This document shows positions 9,185 to 17,302 of a DNA stretch of 64,000 nt, piece by piece. The DNA is from an uncultured Bacilli bacterium. GTDB lineage: Bacteria > Bacillota_I > Bacilli_A > RF39 > UBA660. Position 1 is the stretch's first letter. The number at the start of each line of letters is the position of its first letter. Under the pieces are notes generated by a model. The model made no database searches. It had not been told where the DNA came from and was given only the letters and a program-made list of their open reading frames with translations. The stretch covers positions 62,001 to 126,000 of the forward strand of contig CAKPDP010000002.1 of NCBI GenBank assembly GCA_934149105.1. The letters run 5' to 3'. Position numbers and translations under genes: made by a program.

Positions 9185-11773
9185 TTAGATGGTTCTTTGT
9201 TTTTTTAGAATTTTTAAGATAAGTTTTCTTAGGATATCGATGGGAATAACGGTACTGGCAAGAATGATCATGAGAAGAAATTCTTGGGTATTTAGTCCGA
9301 TGGTTCGGAATATGGTTCCACCATAATAGATCATAAGAATTTGAATAAGGGCAATTAGAGAGATAATTAAGATAAAGATTTTGTTTTTAGTAATGTATTT
9401 AAAGATATTTAAACTAGTGGTACGAGAATTAAGACTATTAAAGATACCCATGAAGATAAAAAGGCCAAAGAAAGCGGACATAAGATGAGTGTTACTACGA
9501 TAGAAGGAATTTATAAAAGGAGACTTTAGGAAGAAGAGACAAAGAAGAGAAGAATAAAGACCTGTTATTAGGATTTCATTTAACATATAGGGATTAAGAA
9601 TAGCTTCAGTTTTAGTTTTAGGATATTCGTTCATGTAGTCTAGATCGGGTGGTTCATAGGAGAAGGCTAAACCCGCTAAGGTATCCATGACCATATTGAT
9701 CCAAAGCATTTGAATAACGGTAACAGGAGTGTCTATGCCGATAAAGGGGCCTATTATAGAGATACTGATGGCACACATGTTGATGGTTAGTTGGAAGATT
9801 ATAAATTTACGAATACTTTTAAAGACAGTTCGGCCATAGAGAATGGCTTTGGTTATAGATAAAAAATTATTATCAATTATAACGATATCACCTGCTTCTT
9901 TAGCAACATCAGTACCACTACCCATGGCAAAACCGACATCGGATTTTTTAAGGGCAGGAGCATCATTGACACCATCGCCAGTCATACCGACGACAAGACC
10001 TTGTTCTTGAGATAATTTAACGAGGCGACTTTTATCTTGAGGAAGAGCTCGAGAGATGACTTTGAGATAAGGTAATTTTTCTTTTAGTTCGGAGTCTGAC
10101 ATGTTATTTAGTTCGGAGCTGGTTAATAAAAGATCTTGAGGACTGGTGATCAAGCCTACTTCTTTGGCAATACTTTGGGCAGTATCTTTGTTATCACCAG
10201 TTATTAAGACAGTTTGAATATGGGCTTTAGTTACTAAAGCTAGAGCTTCTTTAACCTCATTTCTTATTTCATCTTTGATAGAGATTATTCCTACTAGAGT
10301 TAAATGTTTAAAAGAGGTTCTATAGAGATCACTTCCTTCTGCCACTAAGATGATACGCATACCATTTCGAGATTTATTAGTAATAATACTTTCGATTGTT
10401 TGAGGATTTTTTAAAGGTAATTTAAGTCCTTCTTCATTATAATAGAAATCACAATAAGGAAGAATTTTTTCATAAGATCCTTTAATTAGGAGCTTTTTTT
10501 CACCATTTAGATTGATAGTACAGGTAGAATATTTATTGAGACTATTGAAATTAGTTTTAGATATTATTTTGACAGAAGAACTGGGATTTAGTTTAACAAA
10601 ATTTAAAAGAGCTCTATCAGTAGTGTTACCCCCTACTATCTTATCAATGGTTTTATCATAATAGGCATCATTATTATAGACAAGATTTTCGATAAAGAGC
10701 CTGCGATAGTTAGAAGGAAGTTCAGATAGATGATTATAAGTTTTGTTATTAGCAAGAGTAACTTCTACTACTTCAAGGGTTCCTTTAGTAAGAGTTCCAG
10801 TTTTATCAGTGAAAAGAATGTTAAGACTACCAGCGGTTTCTATTCCGACTAGTTTTCTGACTAAAACATTGTTGGTTAACATTCTTTTCATGTTAGAAGA
10901 TAAAACTAAAGTTATCATCATGGGAAGACCTTCGGGGACGGAGACTACGATTATGGTAACTCCTAGGGTTAGAGCATGAATTAAGTAATCAGAAATGGTT
11001 CGAAAGTTAGTGATGGTAGAAAGAATTTGGTTTTTATCAAAGTTGTTAGCTAGAACTATTTCGGCGAAAAGATAAGATAACATGACTAAGATAGCACTTA
11101 TGTAACCGATTTTACTAATAGTGGCCGCTAAGGAACTTAGACGAGTTTTCAAAGGAGACGGACTAGATTTTTCTTGAATTTCTAAGGCCATTTTGCCATA
11201 AAAGGTTGCATTACCAATTTGGGTTACTAGGACTTTAGCGTAACCATTAGTCACTATGGTTCCGCGATAGACGGGGCTATTTAGAGTTTTTTCTTGTTCA
11301 TGGGTTTCACCATTCATAGATGATTCGTCGACTTCTAATTTTCCAGAGACTAGCAGACCATCGGCAGCGATTTTATCTCCAGACTCTAAGATCAAAATAT
11401 CATTTAAGACAACATCATCAATATTTATTTCAGTAGGAGTATTATTCCTTAAGACTTTCACTTTTATCTTGGAATATTCTTCTTGTAATCTTTCAAAAGC
11501 TTTGGCACTGCCATACTCAGAAATAGTGGAAATAGAACTTGAGACTAAGATAGCGATGACGATACCTAAAGTTTCATACCAATCAAAATCTTGAAAAAGA
11601 AAGATAGTTTTGACAGCTAGAGCAATTAAGAGGATCTTGATAATAGGATCGCCTAAAGTTTCTAAGAATAATTTAAAGAAAGAATCTTTTTTTAGAGTAG
11701 TTATGCTATTAGTTCCATATTTTTTTCGGCTTTCTAGGACTTCTTTAGTAGTTAAACCAGTTTTATGTTGCAT
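9185..11773 (-). CDS. P-type Ca2+-transporting ATPase (PMCA-like)
   Basis: 862 residues. The order is N-terminal cation-ATPase domain (TGLTTKEVLESRKKYG), actuator with TGE-like NGETHEQEK, PEGLPMMIT in the fourth membrane helix, phosphorylation site DKTGTLTKG (about residue 322), and hinge TGDGVNDAPALKKSDVG (about 603). Four C-terminal membrane helices follow. PEGLP is characteristic of plasma-membrane-type calcium pumps, and length and order fit that subfamily; calcium export by ATP hydrolysis at the cytoplasmic membrane is therefore likely. The ATG follows AGGTGATAAGAT. It stands alone between a convergent small gene and a divergent-length gap upstream. Confidence 0.92.
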   Translation of the reverse strand: MQHKTGLTTKEVLESRKKYGTNSITTLKKDSFFKLFLETLGDPIIKILLIALAVKTIFLFQDFDWYETLGIVIAILVSSSISTISEYGSAKAFERLQEEYSKIKVKVLRNNTPTEINIDDVVLNDILILESGDKIAADGLLVSGKLEVDESSMNGETHEQEKTLNSPVYRGTIVTNGYAKVLVTQIGNATFYGKMALEIQEKSSPSPLKTRLSSLAATISKIGYISAILVMLSYLFAEIVLANNFDKNQILSTITNFRTISDYLIHALTLGVTIIVVSVPEGLPMMITLVLSSNMKRMLTNNVLVRKLVGIETAGSLNILFTDKTGTLTKGTLEVVEVTLANNKTYNHLSELPSNYRRLFIENLVYNNDAYYDKTIDKIVGGNTTDRALLNFVKLNPSSSVKIISKTNFNSLNKYSTCTINLNGEKKLLIKGSYEKILPYCDFYYNEEGLKLPLKNPQTIESIITNKSRNGMRIILVAEGSDLYRTSFKHLTLVGIISIKDEIRNEVKEALALVTKAHIQTVLITGDNKDTAQSIAKEVGLITSPQDLLLTSSELNNMSDSELKEKLPYLKVISRALPQDKSRLVKLSQEQGLVVGMTGDGVNDAPALKKSDVGFAMGSGTDVAKEAGDIVIIDNNFLSITKAILYGRTVFKSIRKFIIFQLTINMCAISISIIGPFIGIDTPVTVIQMLWINMVMDTLAGLAFSYEPPDLDYMNEYPKTKTEAILNPYMLNEILITGLYSSLLCLFFLKSPFINSFYRSNTHLMSAFFGLFIFMGIFNSLNSRTTSLNIFKYITKNKIFILIISLIALIQILMIYYGGTIFRTIGLNTQEFLLMIILASTVIPIDILRKLILKILKKQRTI

Positions 11774-11843
11774 ATCTTATCACCTAATAAAGTGTATTAA
11801 GGAATAAGATAGTTAAGAAATAGTTTAAGGATACAAAATATAA

Positions 11844-11868
11844 CAAAAAAAGAACAAATTATTGCTCT
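11844..11868 (-). terminator. Intrinsic terminator overlapping a stop codon
   Basis: On the minus strand AGAGCAA pairs with TTGTTCT (one G-U) around a four-base loop, followed by a T-run (plus As 11844-11850). It covers the stop codon of the small SpaA-domain gene. Confidence 0.6.
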
Positions 11869-12413
11869 TTAATGTTATTTCTTTTATAGAATATGATTAG
11901 AGATAATCCAAAGATAGAAATACAAGTTCCAAGAATAGTTAGCCAAGGATTTTTTAATGATAAGGTATCTACAACATTTACATCATTAGTAATACTATTA
12001 TTCGAATTAGTACTAGAACTTTGGGAATTCTCATTATACATAACTAATTTTATATCTTTATCTTTAATAGTGAATTCAACGACATCTTCATTTAATGAAT
12101 AACCCTCTGGAGCACTTTCTTGTTCTAGAGTATATTTTCCTTTAGGAATAGTATTAACTACATAACTCTCTTTAGTAGTAGTCCATCTTTCTATTACTTG
12201 ACCTTTATCATTTTTAATGCTTAGAGTAAAACCTTCAATTTGATCACTGGTATTTTTATCTAATAATGATATTGTTACTTTGTAATAGTTTTGATTATTT
12301 TTGGTTTCTTCCCAATCGGTATTGTTCTTACTTTTAATGACAACATTTCTTAAAACTAAGCCAATACCAATAATAGCCAAAATTATTAGGCCATATTTTA
12401 TTACATTGCTCAA
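11859..12413 (-). CDS. Small membrane protein with one SpaA/Cna-B domain (TTG start)
   Basis: I place the start at TTG 12413, because AGGGAGGGATAAA ends just before it and the resulting protein begins SNVIKYGLIILAIIGIGLVL, a clean signal anchor. The alternative ATG 66 bases upstream has no ribosome binding site. The 184-residue product then has one Cna-B-like domain (VTISLLDKNTSDQIEGFTL ... GKYTLEQESAPEGY), with Lys and Glu where isopeptide bonds form. A Ser/Asn linker, a second membrane helix and the basic end YKRNNIKEQ follow. A canonical LPxTG is absent. It is probably an extracellular domain held by two membrane helices. The function is unknown. It follows efp but has its own terminator. 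Confidence 0.65.
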   Translation of the reverse strand: MSNVIKYGLIILAIIGIGLVLRNVVIKSKNNTDWEETKNNQNYYKVTISLLDKNTSDQIEGFTLSIKNDKGQVIERWTTTKESYVVNTIPKGKYTLEQESAPEGYSLNEDVVEFTIKDKDIKLVMYNENSQSSSTNSNNSITNDVNVVDTLSLKNPWLTILGTCISIFGLSLIIFYKRNNIKEQ

Positions 12414-12489
12414 ATTTATCCCTCCCTGAATGTGATTTATTTGATTATTTATACTATCACTTAGAGGGGTAAAAGTCAATTAGAAATAC

Positions 12490-12514
12490 GAAAAAAAGAA
12501 CTATTTTTAGTCCT
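12490..12514 (-). terminator. Intrinsic terminator at the efp stop codon
   Basis: On the minus strand AGGACT pairs with AGTTCT (one G-U) around AAAAAT, then seven Ts. The right arm touches the stop codon at 12514. Confidence 0.55.
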
Positions 12515-13071
12515 TACTTTCTAGATACGTACTTTCCATCTTTAGTACTTACAATTATTTCTTCGCCCTCACCTATGAATAAAGGAACTTTTACTAACAT
12601 ACCAGTTTCAATAATTGCATCTTTAGTAGCATTAGTAGCGGTATTTCCTTTAATTGCAGGTTCAGTATTGGTGATTTTATAATCAATTTTTTCAGGAAGT
12701 TCAATACCAAGCATTTCATTTTCAAAGAAGATTAAAACTACTTCTAAGCCTTCTTTTAAGTATTTTACTTCATCTTTTATTTGGCTTTTATCGATGTCAA
12801 CTTGTTCATAAGTTTCCATATTCATAAAGCTATAACTATCACCAGTGTTGTATAAATATTGCATTGTTATTTTACTAACATGTGCTGTAGGAATTTTAAT
12901 ACCTGCATTAAAAGAATATTCGGCAATAGAACCTGTACGAAGATTTTTTAATTTTGCTTTAACAATAGCAGCTCCTTTTCCAGGCTTTACGTGTTGAAAT
13001 TCTAATACTTGGTATAAATTTCCGTCGTAATTAATAGTAACACCAGTTTTAAAATCATTAACATTTATCAT
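12514..13071 (-). CDS. efp: Translation elongation factor P
   Basis: 185 residues, the normal EF-P length, with three beta domains: KOW-like N-terminus (MINVNDFKTGVTINYDGNLY), OB domain and C-terminal domain ending VSTKDGKYVSRK. The loop HVKPGKGAA places Lys32 at the tip where EF-P enters the peptidyl-transferase centre; that Lys is modified in several bacteria. EF-P relieves stalling at polyproline. The ribosome binding site (GGACGGTCAAGAAAA) is weak, and the start lies 18 bases after the rpmG stop, so the two may be translationally linked. No modification enzyme gene is seen nearby. Confidence 0.97.
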   Translation of the reverse strand: MINVNDFKTGVTINYDGNLYQVLEFQHVKPGKGAAIVKAKLKNLRTGSIAEYSFNAGIKIPTAHVSKITMQYLYNTGDSYSFMNMETYEQVDIDKSQIKDEVKYLKEGLEVVLIFFENEMLGIELPEKIDYKITNTEPAIKGNTATNATKDAIIETGMLVKVPLFIGEGEEIIVSTKDGKYVSRK

Positions 13072-13089
13072 TTTTCTTGACCGTCCTTA

Positions 13090-13257
13090 CTATTTTTTTT
13101 CTGTATGTTCAGTTGTCTTTTGACATTTTGAGCAATATTTATTTAATTTTAACTTTTCAGTAGTGTTCTTTTTATTTTTACTAACAGTGTAGTTTTGATT
13201 TTTACATTCACTACAAACTAAAGTTACTAATACTCTATTTTCATTCTTCTTTGCCAT
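13090..13257 (-). CDS. rpmG: 50S ribosomal protein L33
   Basis: A 55-residue frame: MAKKNENRVLVTLVCSECKN, then QNYTVSKNKKNT, ending CSKCQKTTEHTEKK. Two CxxC pairs (CSEC and CSKC) form the zinc ribbon of the L33 form that retains cysteines. The basic composition and length fit L33. The ATG at 13257 follows AAGGAGGGAATATT, one of the best ribosome binding sites in the window. It is encoded directly upstream of efp on the same strand, so translation functions are grouped. Confidence 0.93.
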   Translation of the reverse strand: MAKKNENRVLVTLVCSECKNQNYTVSKNKKNTTEKLKLNKYCSKCQKTTEHTEKK

Positions 13258-13357
13258 AATATTCCCTCCTTCAAAGTAATCTTTACATATTATATCACAT
13301 TATCTTTAAAATTCAAATAATTTATGTATTTTTTATCTGTAGGTTTATTAGATTAAG

Positions 13358-15601
13358 TTAATTATCACCATATAATTCAAAATATTTATTAACGACGGCA
13401 GAAGATACTCGTCTATTGATACTACTAGCATAAGTGGAATTTCCATTATCTATATCAGGGCTCATGACAGCAATAGCCATTTTAGGATTGTCGTAAGGAG
13501 CATAACCGACGAAGCTGGTACTAATAGTTTCAGTATCGACTTTGCCATCACCATCGGTATCGATGAAACTTTGACTGGTTCCGGTTTTGCCAGCACTGAT
13601 ATTATCGTAGTTTCCCATATAGCCATTACCAATGCCGTGGCTAACCGTCTCTCTTAGACCTTCATGAACTCTATCCATATATTTCTTTTCGACATCAACG
13701 GTACCTTCAACTTTGGTAGAAGTAGTATAAATTTTTTCATCAAAGGAATTACCATTATCATCTGGTTTATAGACTTCTTTTAATAAGTAAGGTCTATATC
13801 TAGTTCCTCCGTTAGCAAGAGTAGTTATGTACTGAGATATTTGAATTGGGGTATAGGTATCGTACTGACCAATAGAGAAATCTAGAAGATGACCAGGAAG
13901 AGTGCTTTTACCACTATAACCTAAACTTTCGTTAGGAAGATCAATTCCGGTTTTAACGCCTAAACCAAAGGATTTATACATATCTCTATATTTGTCGAAG
14001 GCACTAGGATCTATAGTTAAGGCTTTATCATAGACATAGTTTCCACCACCAACTTTGATGGCTATTTTGTATTGATAAACATTAGACGAGTATGCTAAAG
14101 CAGTTATATCATTGATTCTACCCATAGTACGCCAAGAACATTTTTCAGGGGTTCCTTTTATTTTTAAACATTCATCAACTTGGTATTCGCCAATAGAGAT
14201 AGCACCATATTTATAACCTACTAAAATAGAGGCTCCTTTAACAATACTACCAGGAGTTACAGAAGTGGTTACAATACCAGGTGTATAATCAATAACTTTA
14301 TATGAACCATCACTTTGAGTTACAACTTGTTTACCGGCCATGGCAAGAATTTCTCCACTATTAGGATCAGTTATAACCACAAAGGATCTATTATAATATT
14401 CAGTATTTTTCTCTGACTTGGCAGCTAAGACTTCTTTAGTTAAAACTTCTTCTAGATATTGTTGAAGTTCAATATCAATAGTTAAAACTAGATCGTTACC
14501 TCTTTTTCCTTCACTTACTAATTCATAACTATTATCACTTAGAACGCGATAAACCGATTTAGTTCCTTTCAAATAATTTTCATATTGATATTCTAGATAA
14601 CTTATCCCTACTCTATCATCTAGGCTATAACCATTTTTTAGATAATAATCTTTTAATTCTGAAGGTATACCTTGATTAGAACTAGAGACACTTCCTAAGA
14701 TAGATTTAAATGTGTCGCCATAATTGTAGACGCGTTCCCAATCTACTTTAGTATTAAAGCCTGGTAAGTCATCAATATGTTCAGAAATTAGAGCATATTC
14801 TTCATTACTGACATCGACGTTTTTAATTATTTTTTCAGCATAACTGTATCCTTTATTCATAAGGTAATAGATATAAGCAGCTTCTTTATCGAGATCATTA
14901 TAGATACTTAGATCTTCTTCTGTTATACGTTCATATATTAAATCTTCTAAATCATTATCATCGAATTTTCTTTCTTTGTATTTTTGTAATTCTTGAGAAG
15001 TTATTTTATTTTGGGCTTCTTCTTTATTAGAAGCATACCAGAAATCTTTAAGAATTTTATCCGTTAATTTAGAATAGTCAACTTCTATTAGATTAGCTAC
15101 TTTATAGGCTAAATCTATTTCTTCTAAACTAGTTACACCACTTACTTTTTTATAATAAATAGTTTTAACAGCTTCATTATCAACTATTAATTTATGGTTA
15201 CGATCATAAATTCGACCTCGTGGAGCACTATTTCCTTCAATAGTATTTTCGGTTGCTTTAGCTAATTCAGTGGTATAATTATCAACTTTTAAGACTTGAA
15301 GATTAAATAAGCGAGCAGAGATAATGCCAAATAATAAGAAAATTACAACGGTTATAAAGATGTAACGACCATCAATTATAGCATTTAAATAACTATTAGT
15401 AGACCTAGAATATTTATTAAAAGATAAAGGAGAACTCTTTCTGGAATACTTATATTTCTTTTTAGAGTTATTTAAAAATAATCGGGAATTAGGTTTAGAT
15501 ATTTTCTTTTGTTTATGAATAGTATTAAGAGGCTTATGGCGGCCAAATAAAGTAGCATGAGATGTTAATTTTATTTTTTTATTTTTAGAAAATAGTTTCA
15601 T
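13358..15601 (-). CDS. Class B penicillin-binding protein (transpeptidase)
   Basis: 747 residues. A basic, Ser/Lys-rich cytoplasmic tail of about 75 residues precedes a single membrane helix (YIFITVVIFLLFGIISARLF). The dimerisation domain follows (RGRIYDRNHKLIVDNE), then the transpeptidase domain with SIVK (about residue 450) as the active-site SxxK, SSN (about 504) and KTG (about 670). The enzyme cross-links peptidoglycan, as PBP2/PBP3-type proteins do with a SEDS glycosyltransferase; no SEDS gene is in the window, so elongation versus division cannot be decided. The ATG follows AAAGGAGGCTTGTAAT. The long charged tail before the helix is unusual. Confidence 0.93.
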   Translation of the reverse strand: MKLFSKNKKIKLTSHATLFGRHKPLNTIHKQKKISKPNSRLFLNNSKKKYKYSRKSSPLSFNKYSRSTNSYLNAIIDGRYIFITVVIFLLFGIISARLFNLQVLKVDNYTTELAKATENTIEGNSAPRGRIYDRNHKLIVDNEAVKTIYYKKVSGVTSLEEIDLAYKVANLIEVDYSKLTDKILKDFWYASNKEEAQNKITSQELQKYKERKFDDNDLEDLIYERITEEDLSIYNDLDKEAAYIYYLMNKGYSYAEKIIKNVDVSNEEYALISEHIDDLPGFNTKVDWERVYNYGDTFKSILGSVSSSNQGIPSELKDYYLKNGYSLDDRVGISYLEYQYENYLKGTKSVYRVLSDNSYELVSEGKRGNDLVLTIDIELQQYLEEVLTKEVLAAKSEKNTEYYNRSFVVITDPNSGEILAMAGKQVVTQSDGSYKVIDYTPGIVTTSVTPGSIVKGASILVGYKYGAISIGEYQVDECLKIKGTPEKCSWRTMGRINDITALAYSSNVYQYKIAIKVGGGNYVYDKALTIDPSAFDKYRDMYKSFGLGVKTGIDLPNESLGYSGKSTLPGHLLDFSIGQYDTYTPIQISQYITTLANGGTRYRPYLLKEVYKPDDNGNSFDEKIYTTSTKVEGTVDVEKKYMDRVHEGLRETVSHGIGNGYMGNYDNISAGKTGTSQSFIDTDGDGKVDTETISTSFVGYAPYDNPKMAIAVMSPDIDNGNSTYASSINRRVSSAVVNKYFELYGDN

Positions 15602-15743
15602 ATTACAAGCCTCCTTTTCACTTAATTATTATATCATTACCAATATTAGGATGCAACTTATTTGCAGATTATTTACACATAAAAATTAGAGCTTTTTAGC
15701 ATTTTTAAATAAAGGTTACATAGAATTAGTTAGGTGAATAATA

Positions 15744-16004
15744 ATGAATATATATTTGATAGAACAGTACGTTAATAAAATTACAAAGAAAGATATAAAT
15801 AAATTTTTTCTGAATAGAGGAATTAATTTAACAAAAAGAGAATTAGACTGTTTATATGATCATTTAAAGAAAGATTATAAAACATTTATTTATGGTAATC
15901 AGAGAGCAATAATGGATGAAATAAAAAAAGAAGTAGAGCCTAATACTTATAATCAGTTAGAAATGCTCTACTATCAATATAAAGATAAATTAAATTTTAA
16001 TTAA
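15744..16004 (+). CDS. DUF2624-like small protein (YqfT-like)
   Basis: 86 residues. The pattern INLTKRELDCLYDHLKKDYKTF resembles the ITREQA...IxxLLRGKNxNIF segment of DUF2624 (B. subtilis YqfT), and the position of the following helix (YNQLEMLYYQY) also fits. The function of the family is unknown to me. The ATG follows AGGTGAATAATA. Its stop overlaps by four bases the stop of the convergent pseudogene. The assignment is from remembered family pattern and should be checked by profile search. Confidence 0.6.
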   Translation: MNIYLIEQYVNKITKKDINKFFLNRGINLTKRELDCLYDHLKKDYKTFIYGNQRAIMDEIKKEVEPNTYNQLEMLYYQYKDKLNFN

Positions 16005-16592
16005 TTTTCAGAATTAACTTCGTAACCATTTTTTATTACTAGGACTAAACCTTTTAGTTTAGAGTTAGTAGTTTTAAGATTAAATTTACGATAGTCATAT
16101 TTTAAGTATTCGTCATCAGTAGTAAGATAATAGTGATCAGAAAAGACTTTTTTATCTATATCTTCTACTATTTCTTTTAAATCCATATAGCCGGTATCAT
16201 CGATCATTCCAAGACCAGATCCATCAATAATCCTTTGATAACGATAACATAAACTATTTTTTCTTCTCTTGATCCTAAATAAGTTATAGTAAAATCATCG
16301 GGTGTTCCAAGATCATATTCCATTTCTAGTTTGTCATTCTCATTTAATTTAAGATTAGTTAGTCTAGTTTTAGAAGCGTATTGATAATCAGGAAAATCTG
16401 ATAAATCATTAAAACTACTGTATTTATCATTTTTATAAGTTATGTTATAAGAATGATACGCTAAGGAATTAAAGCTTGCTAAGATAGTATAGGCCAGATC
16501 GGCAATGGTACTATTAGAATTTACTTCTATTTACGCCAAATTTTAGTTTCTAAATCTTTGATCCCAATTTCAAATAGAAAAACTTCATTCAT
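16001..16592 (-). pseudogene. pRiA4b ORF-3-like protein, two single-base frameshifts
   Basis: The gene starts at ATG 16592 behind a strong AAGGAGGAAAAATATT and reads MNEVFLFEIGIKDLETKIWR. It then stops, but continues one frame over as IEVNSNSTIADLAYTILASF and LEMEYDLGTPDDFTITYLGS. The frame then shifts again to RYQRIIDGSGLGMIDDTGYM and runs to 16001. Together these give the IWRxIEV..., EYDxG and DGxGxxxxDxGG-like blocks of the pRiA4b ORF-3 family. Both breaks lie next to A-runs (near 16538-16541 and 16256-16262) and each is repaired by adding one A. Repaired length is about 197 residues, normal for the family. Real decay and homopolymer sequencing error are both possible. Confidence 0.7.
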
Positions 16593-16687
16593 AATATTTT
16601 TCCTCCTTTATTATGAAATTTAGGTTAAATACTGGTTGTTGGTATTATTAAATAATAGCAAAATGAGAAAAAAGCAACTAAAAAATA

Positions 16688-16748
16688 AGTTATCGACCAC
16701 TTTTTGGTGCTTGTATGTCAAAAGTGATCGATAACTCATGCTTTTTTT
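16688..16748. terminator. Strong bidirectional terminator
   Basis: The arm 16688-16705 (AGTTATCGACCACTTTTT) pairs with 16720-16736 (AAAAGTGATCGATAACT) over about 17 bp with few mismatches. A T-run follows on the plus strand (16741-16748) and an A-run precedes it (T-run on the minus strand). Confidence 0.75.
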
Positions 16749-16938
16749 ATGATTTTTCAATATTTTATTTTAAATCTTCTTTATTATAAATAAAATCTAC
16801 TATATTAACATTATTTATTCCGTTTATATTTTTCTAATTGAAATTCTATAAATAACCTAAGTGTTGAATGATAATCTTTTTGTTATATTTTTTTATTAAT
16901 ATTATTTATTTTTTATCGTAATACTATACAAGTTAAAA

Positions 16939-17007
16939 TACCGGGCTGACACCGTTGGTGTTGTTCGCATTGTTGTTGTTGAAGTTGTTAGGCGAACCCG
17001 ACCACCA
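16939..17007 (-). repeat. Template-like, AAC-rich shortened copy of the variable-protein 3' segment
   Basis: Read on the minus strand it encodes WWSGSPNNFNNNNANN and TNGVSPVF before a stop at 16933. It aligns with WWPGSPSHFNSNGYAYA and STNGVRPV at the 3' end of the neighbouring gene, with about 20 codons missing in the middle. Codon pairs (this copy / gene) include AAC/TCC, AAC/CAC, AAC/AGC, AAT/TAT, AAC/TAC and AAC/GCC. In the first block eight of nine substitutions fall on adenines of this copy. That is the pattern expected of a diversity-generating retroelement template and its variable region. There is no start codon or ribosome binding site. The 3' block also has non-adenine changes, so it may be a decayed template or a remnant of another target. 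Confidence 0.55.
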
Positions 17008-17148
17008 CACAAGCAGAGAGAACTCGGGATCCAGAATTTTTTTACGGTTTAATCCTAAGTTAATCTATATTAAACTACATAATTATATAGCTTAACCCAA
17101 TTTTTCTAAAAAAGTTTTCCTTTCTTTAAAATTCTAACATCTAATTCT

Positions 17149-17171
17149 AGCAAGTTCATTCTGAACTTGCT
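17149..17171. other. Perfect 9-bp hairpin downstream of the variable-protein gene
   Basis: AGCAAGTTC (17149-17157) and GAACTTGCT (17163-17171) pair perfectly around ATTCT. No T-run follows on either strand, so it is not an ordinary terminator. Hairpins downstream of the variable repeat are required for target recognition in the Bordetella phage retroelement; whether this one has that role is inference. Confidence 0.5.
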
Positions 17172-17302
17172 ATCTCCCACCCGGCCACCTTTATATATTT
17201 TTATTATCTTTGTTTTTACTATGCTGTTAGTTTGCTTGCCCTCAAAGGGTTTCTCGGGCTTTTTCTCAGTCTAAAGAGTACTGGGACTTAGTTTTGATTT
17301 TT

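Larger units (their letters stand above)
16593..17302. other. Gene-poor stretch with terminator, template-like repeat and a hairpin
   Basis: No credible gene is present in these 710 bases. From low to high coordinate it holds a strong bidirectional terminator (16688-16748), very AT-rich DNA, the AAC-rich copy of the downstream lectin-like segment (16939-17007), a 9-bp perfect hairpin (17149-17171) and a GC-richer leader with small inverted repeats (around 17230-17255) just after the stop of the variable-protein gene. The order on the minus strand is variable gene, hairpin, template-like copy, terminator. Confidence 0.7.
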
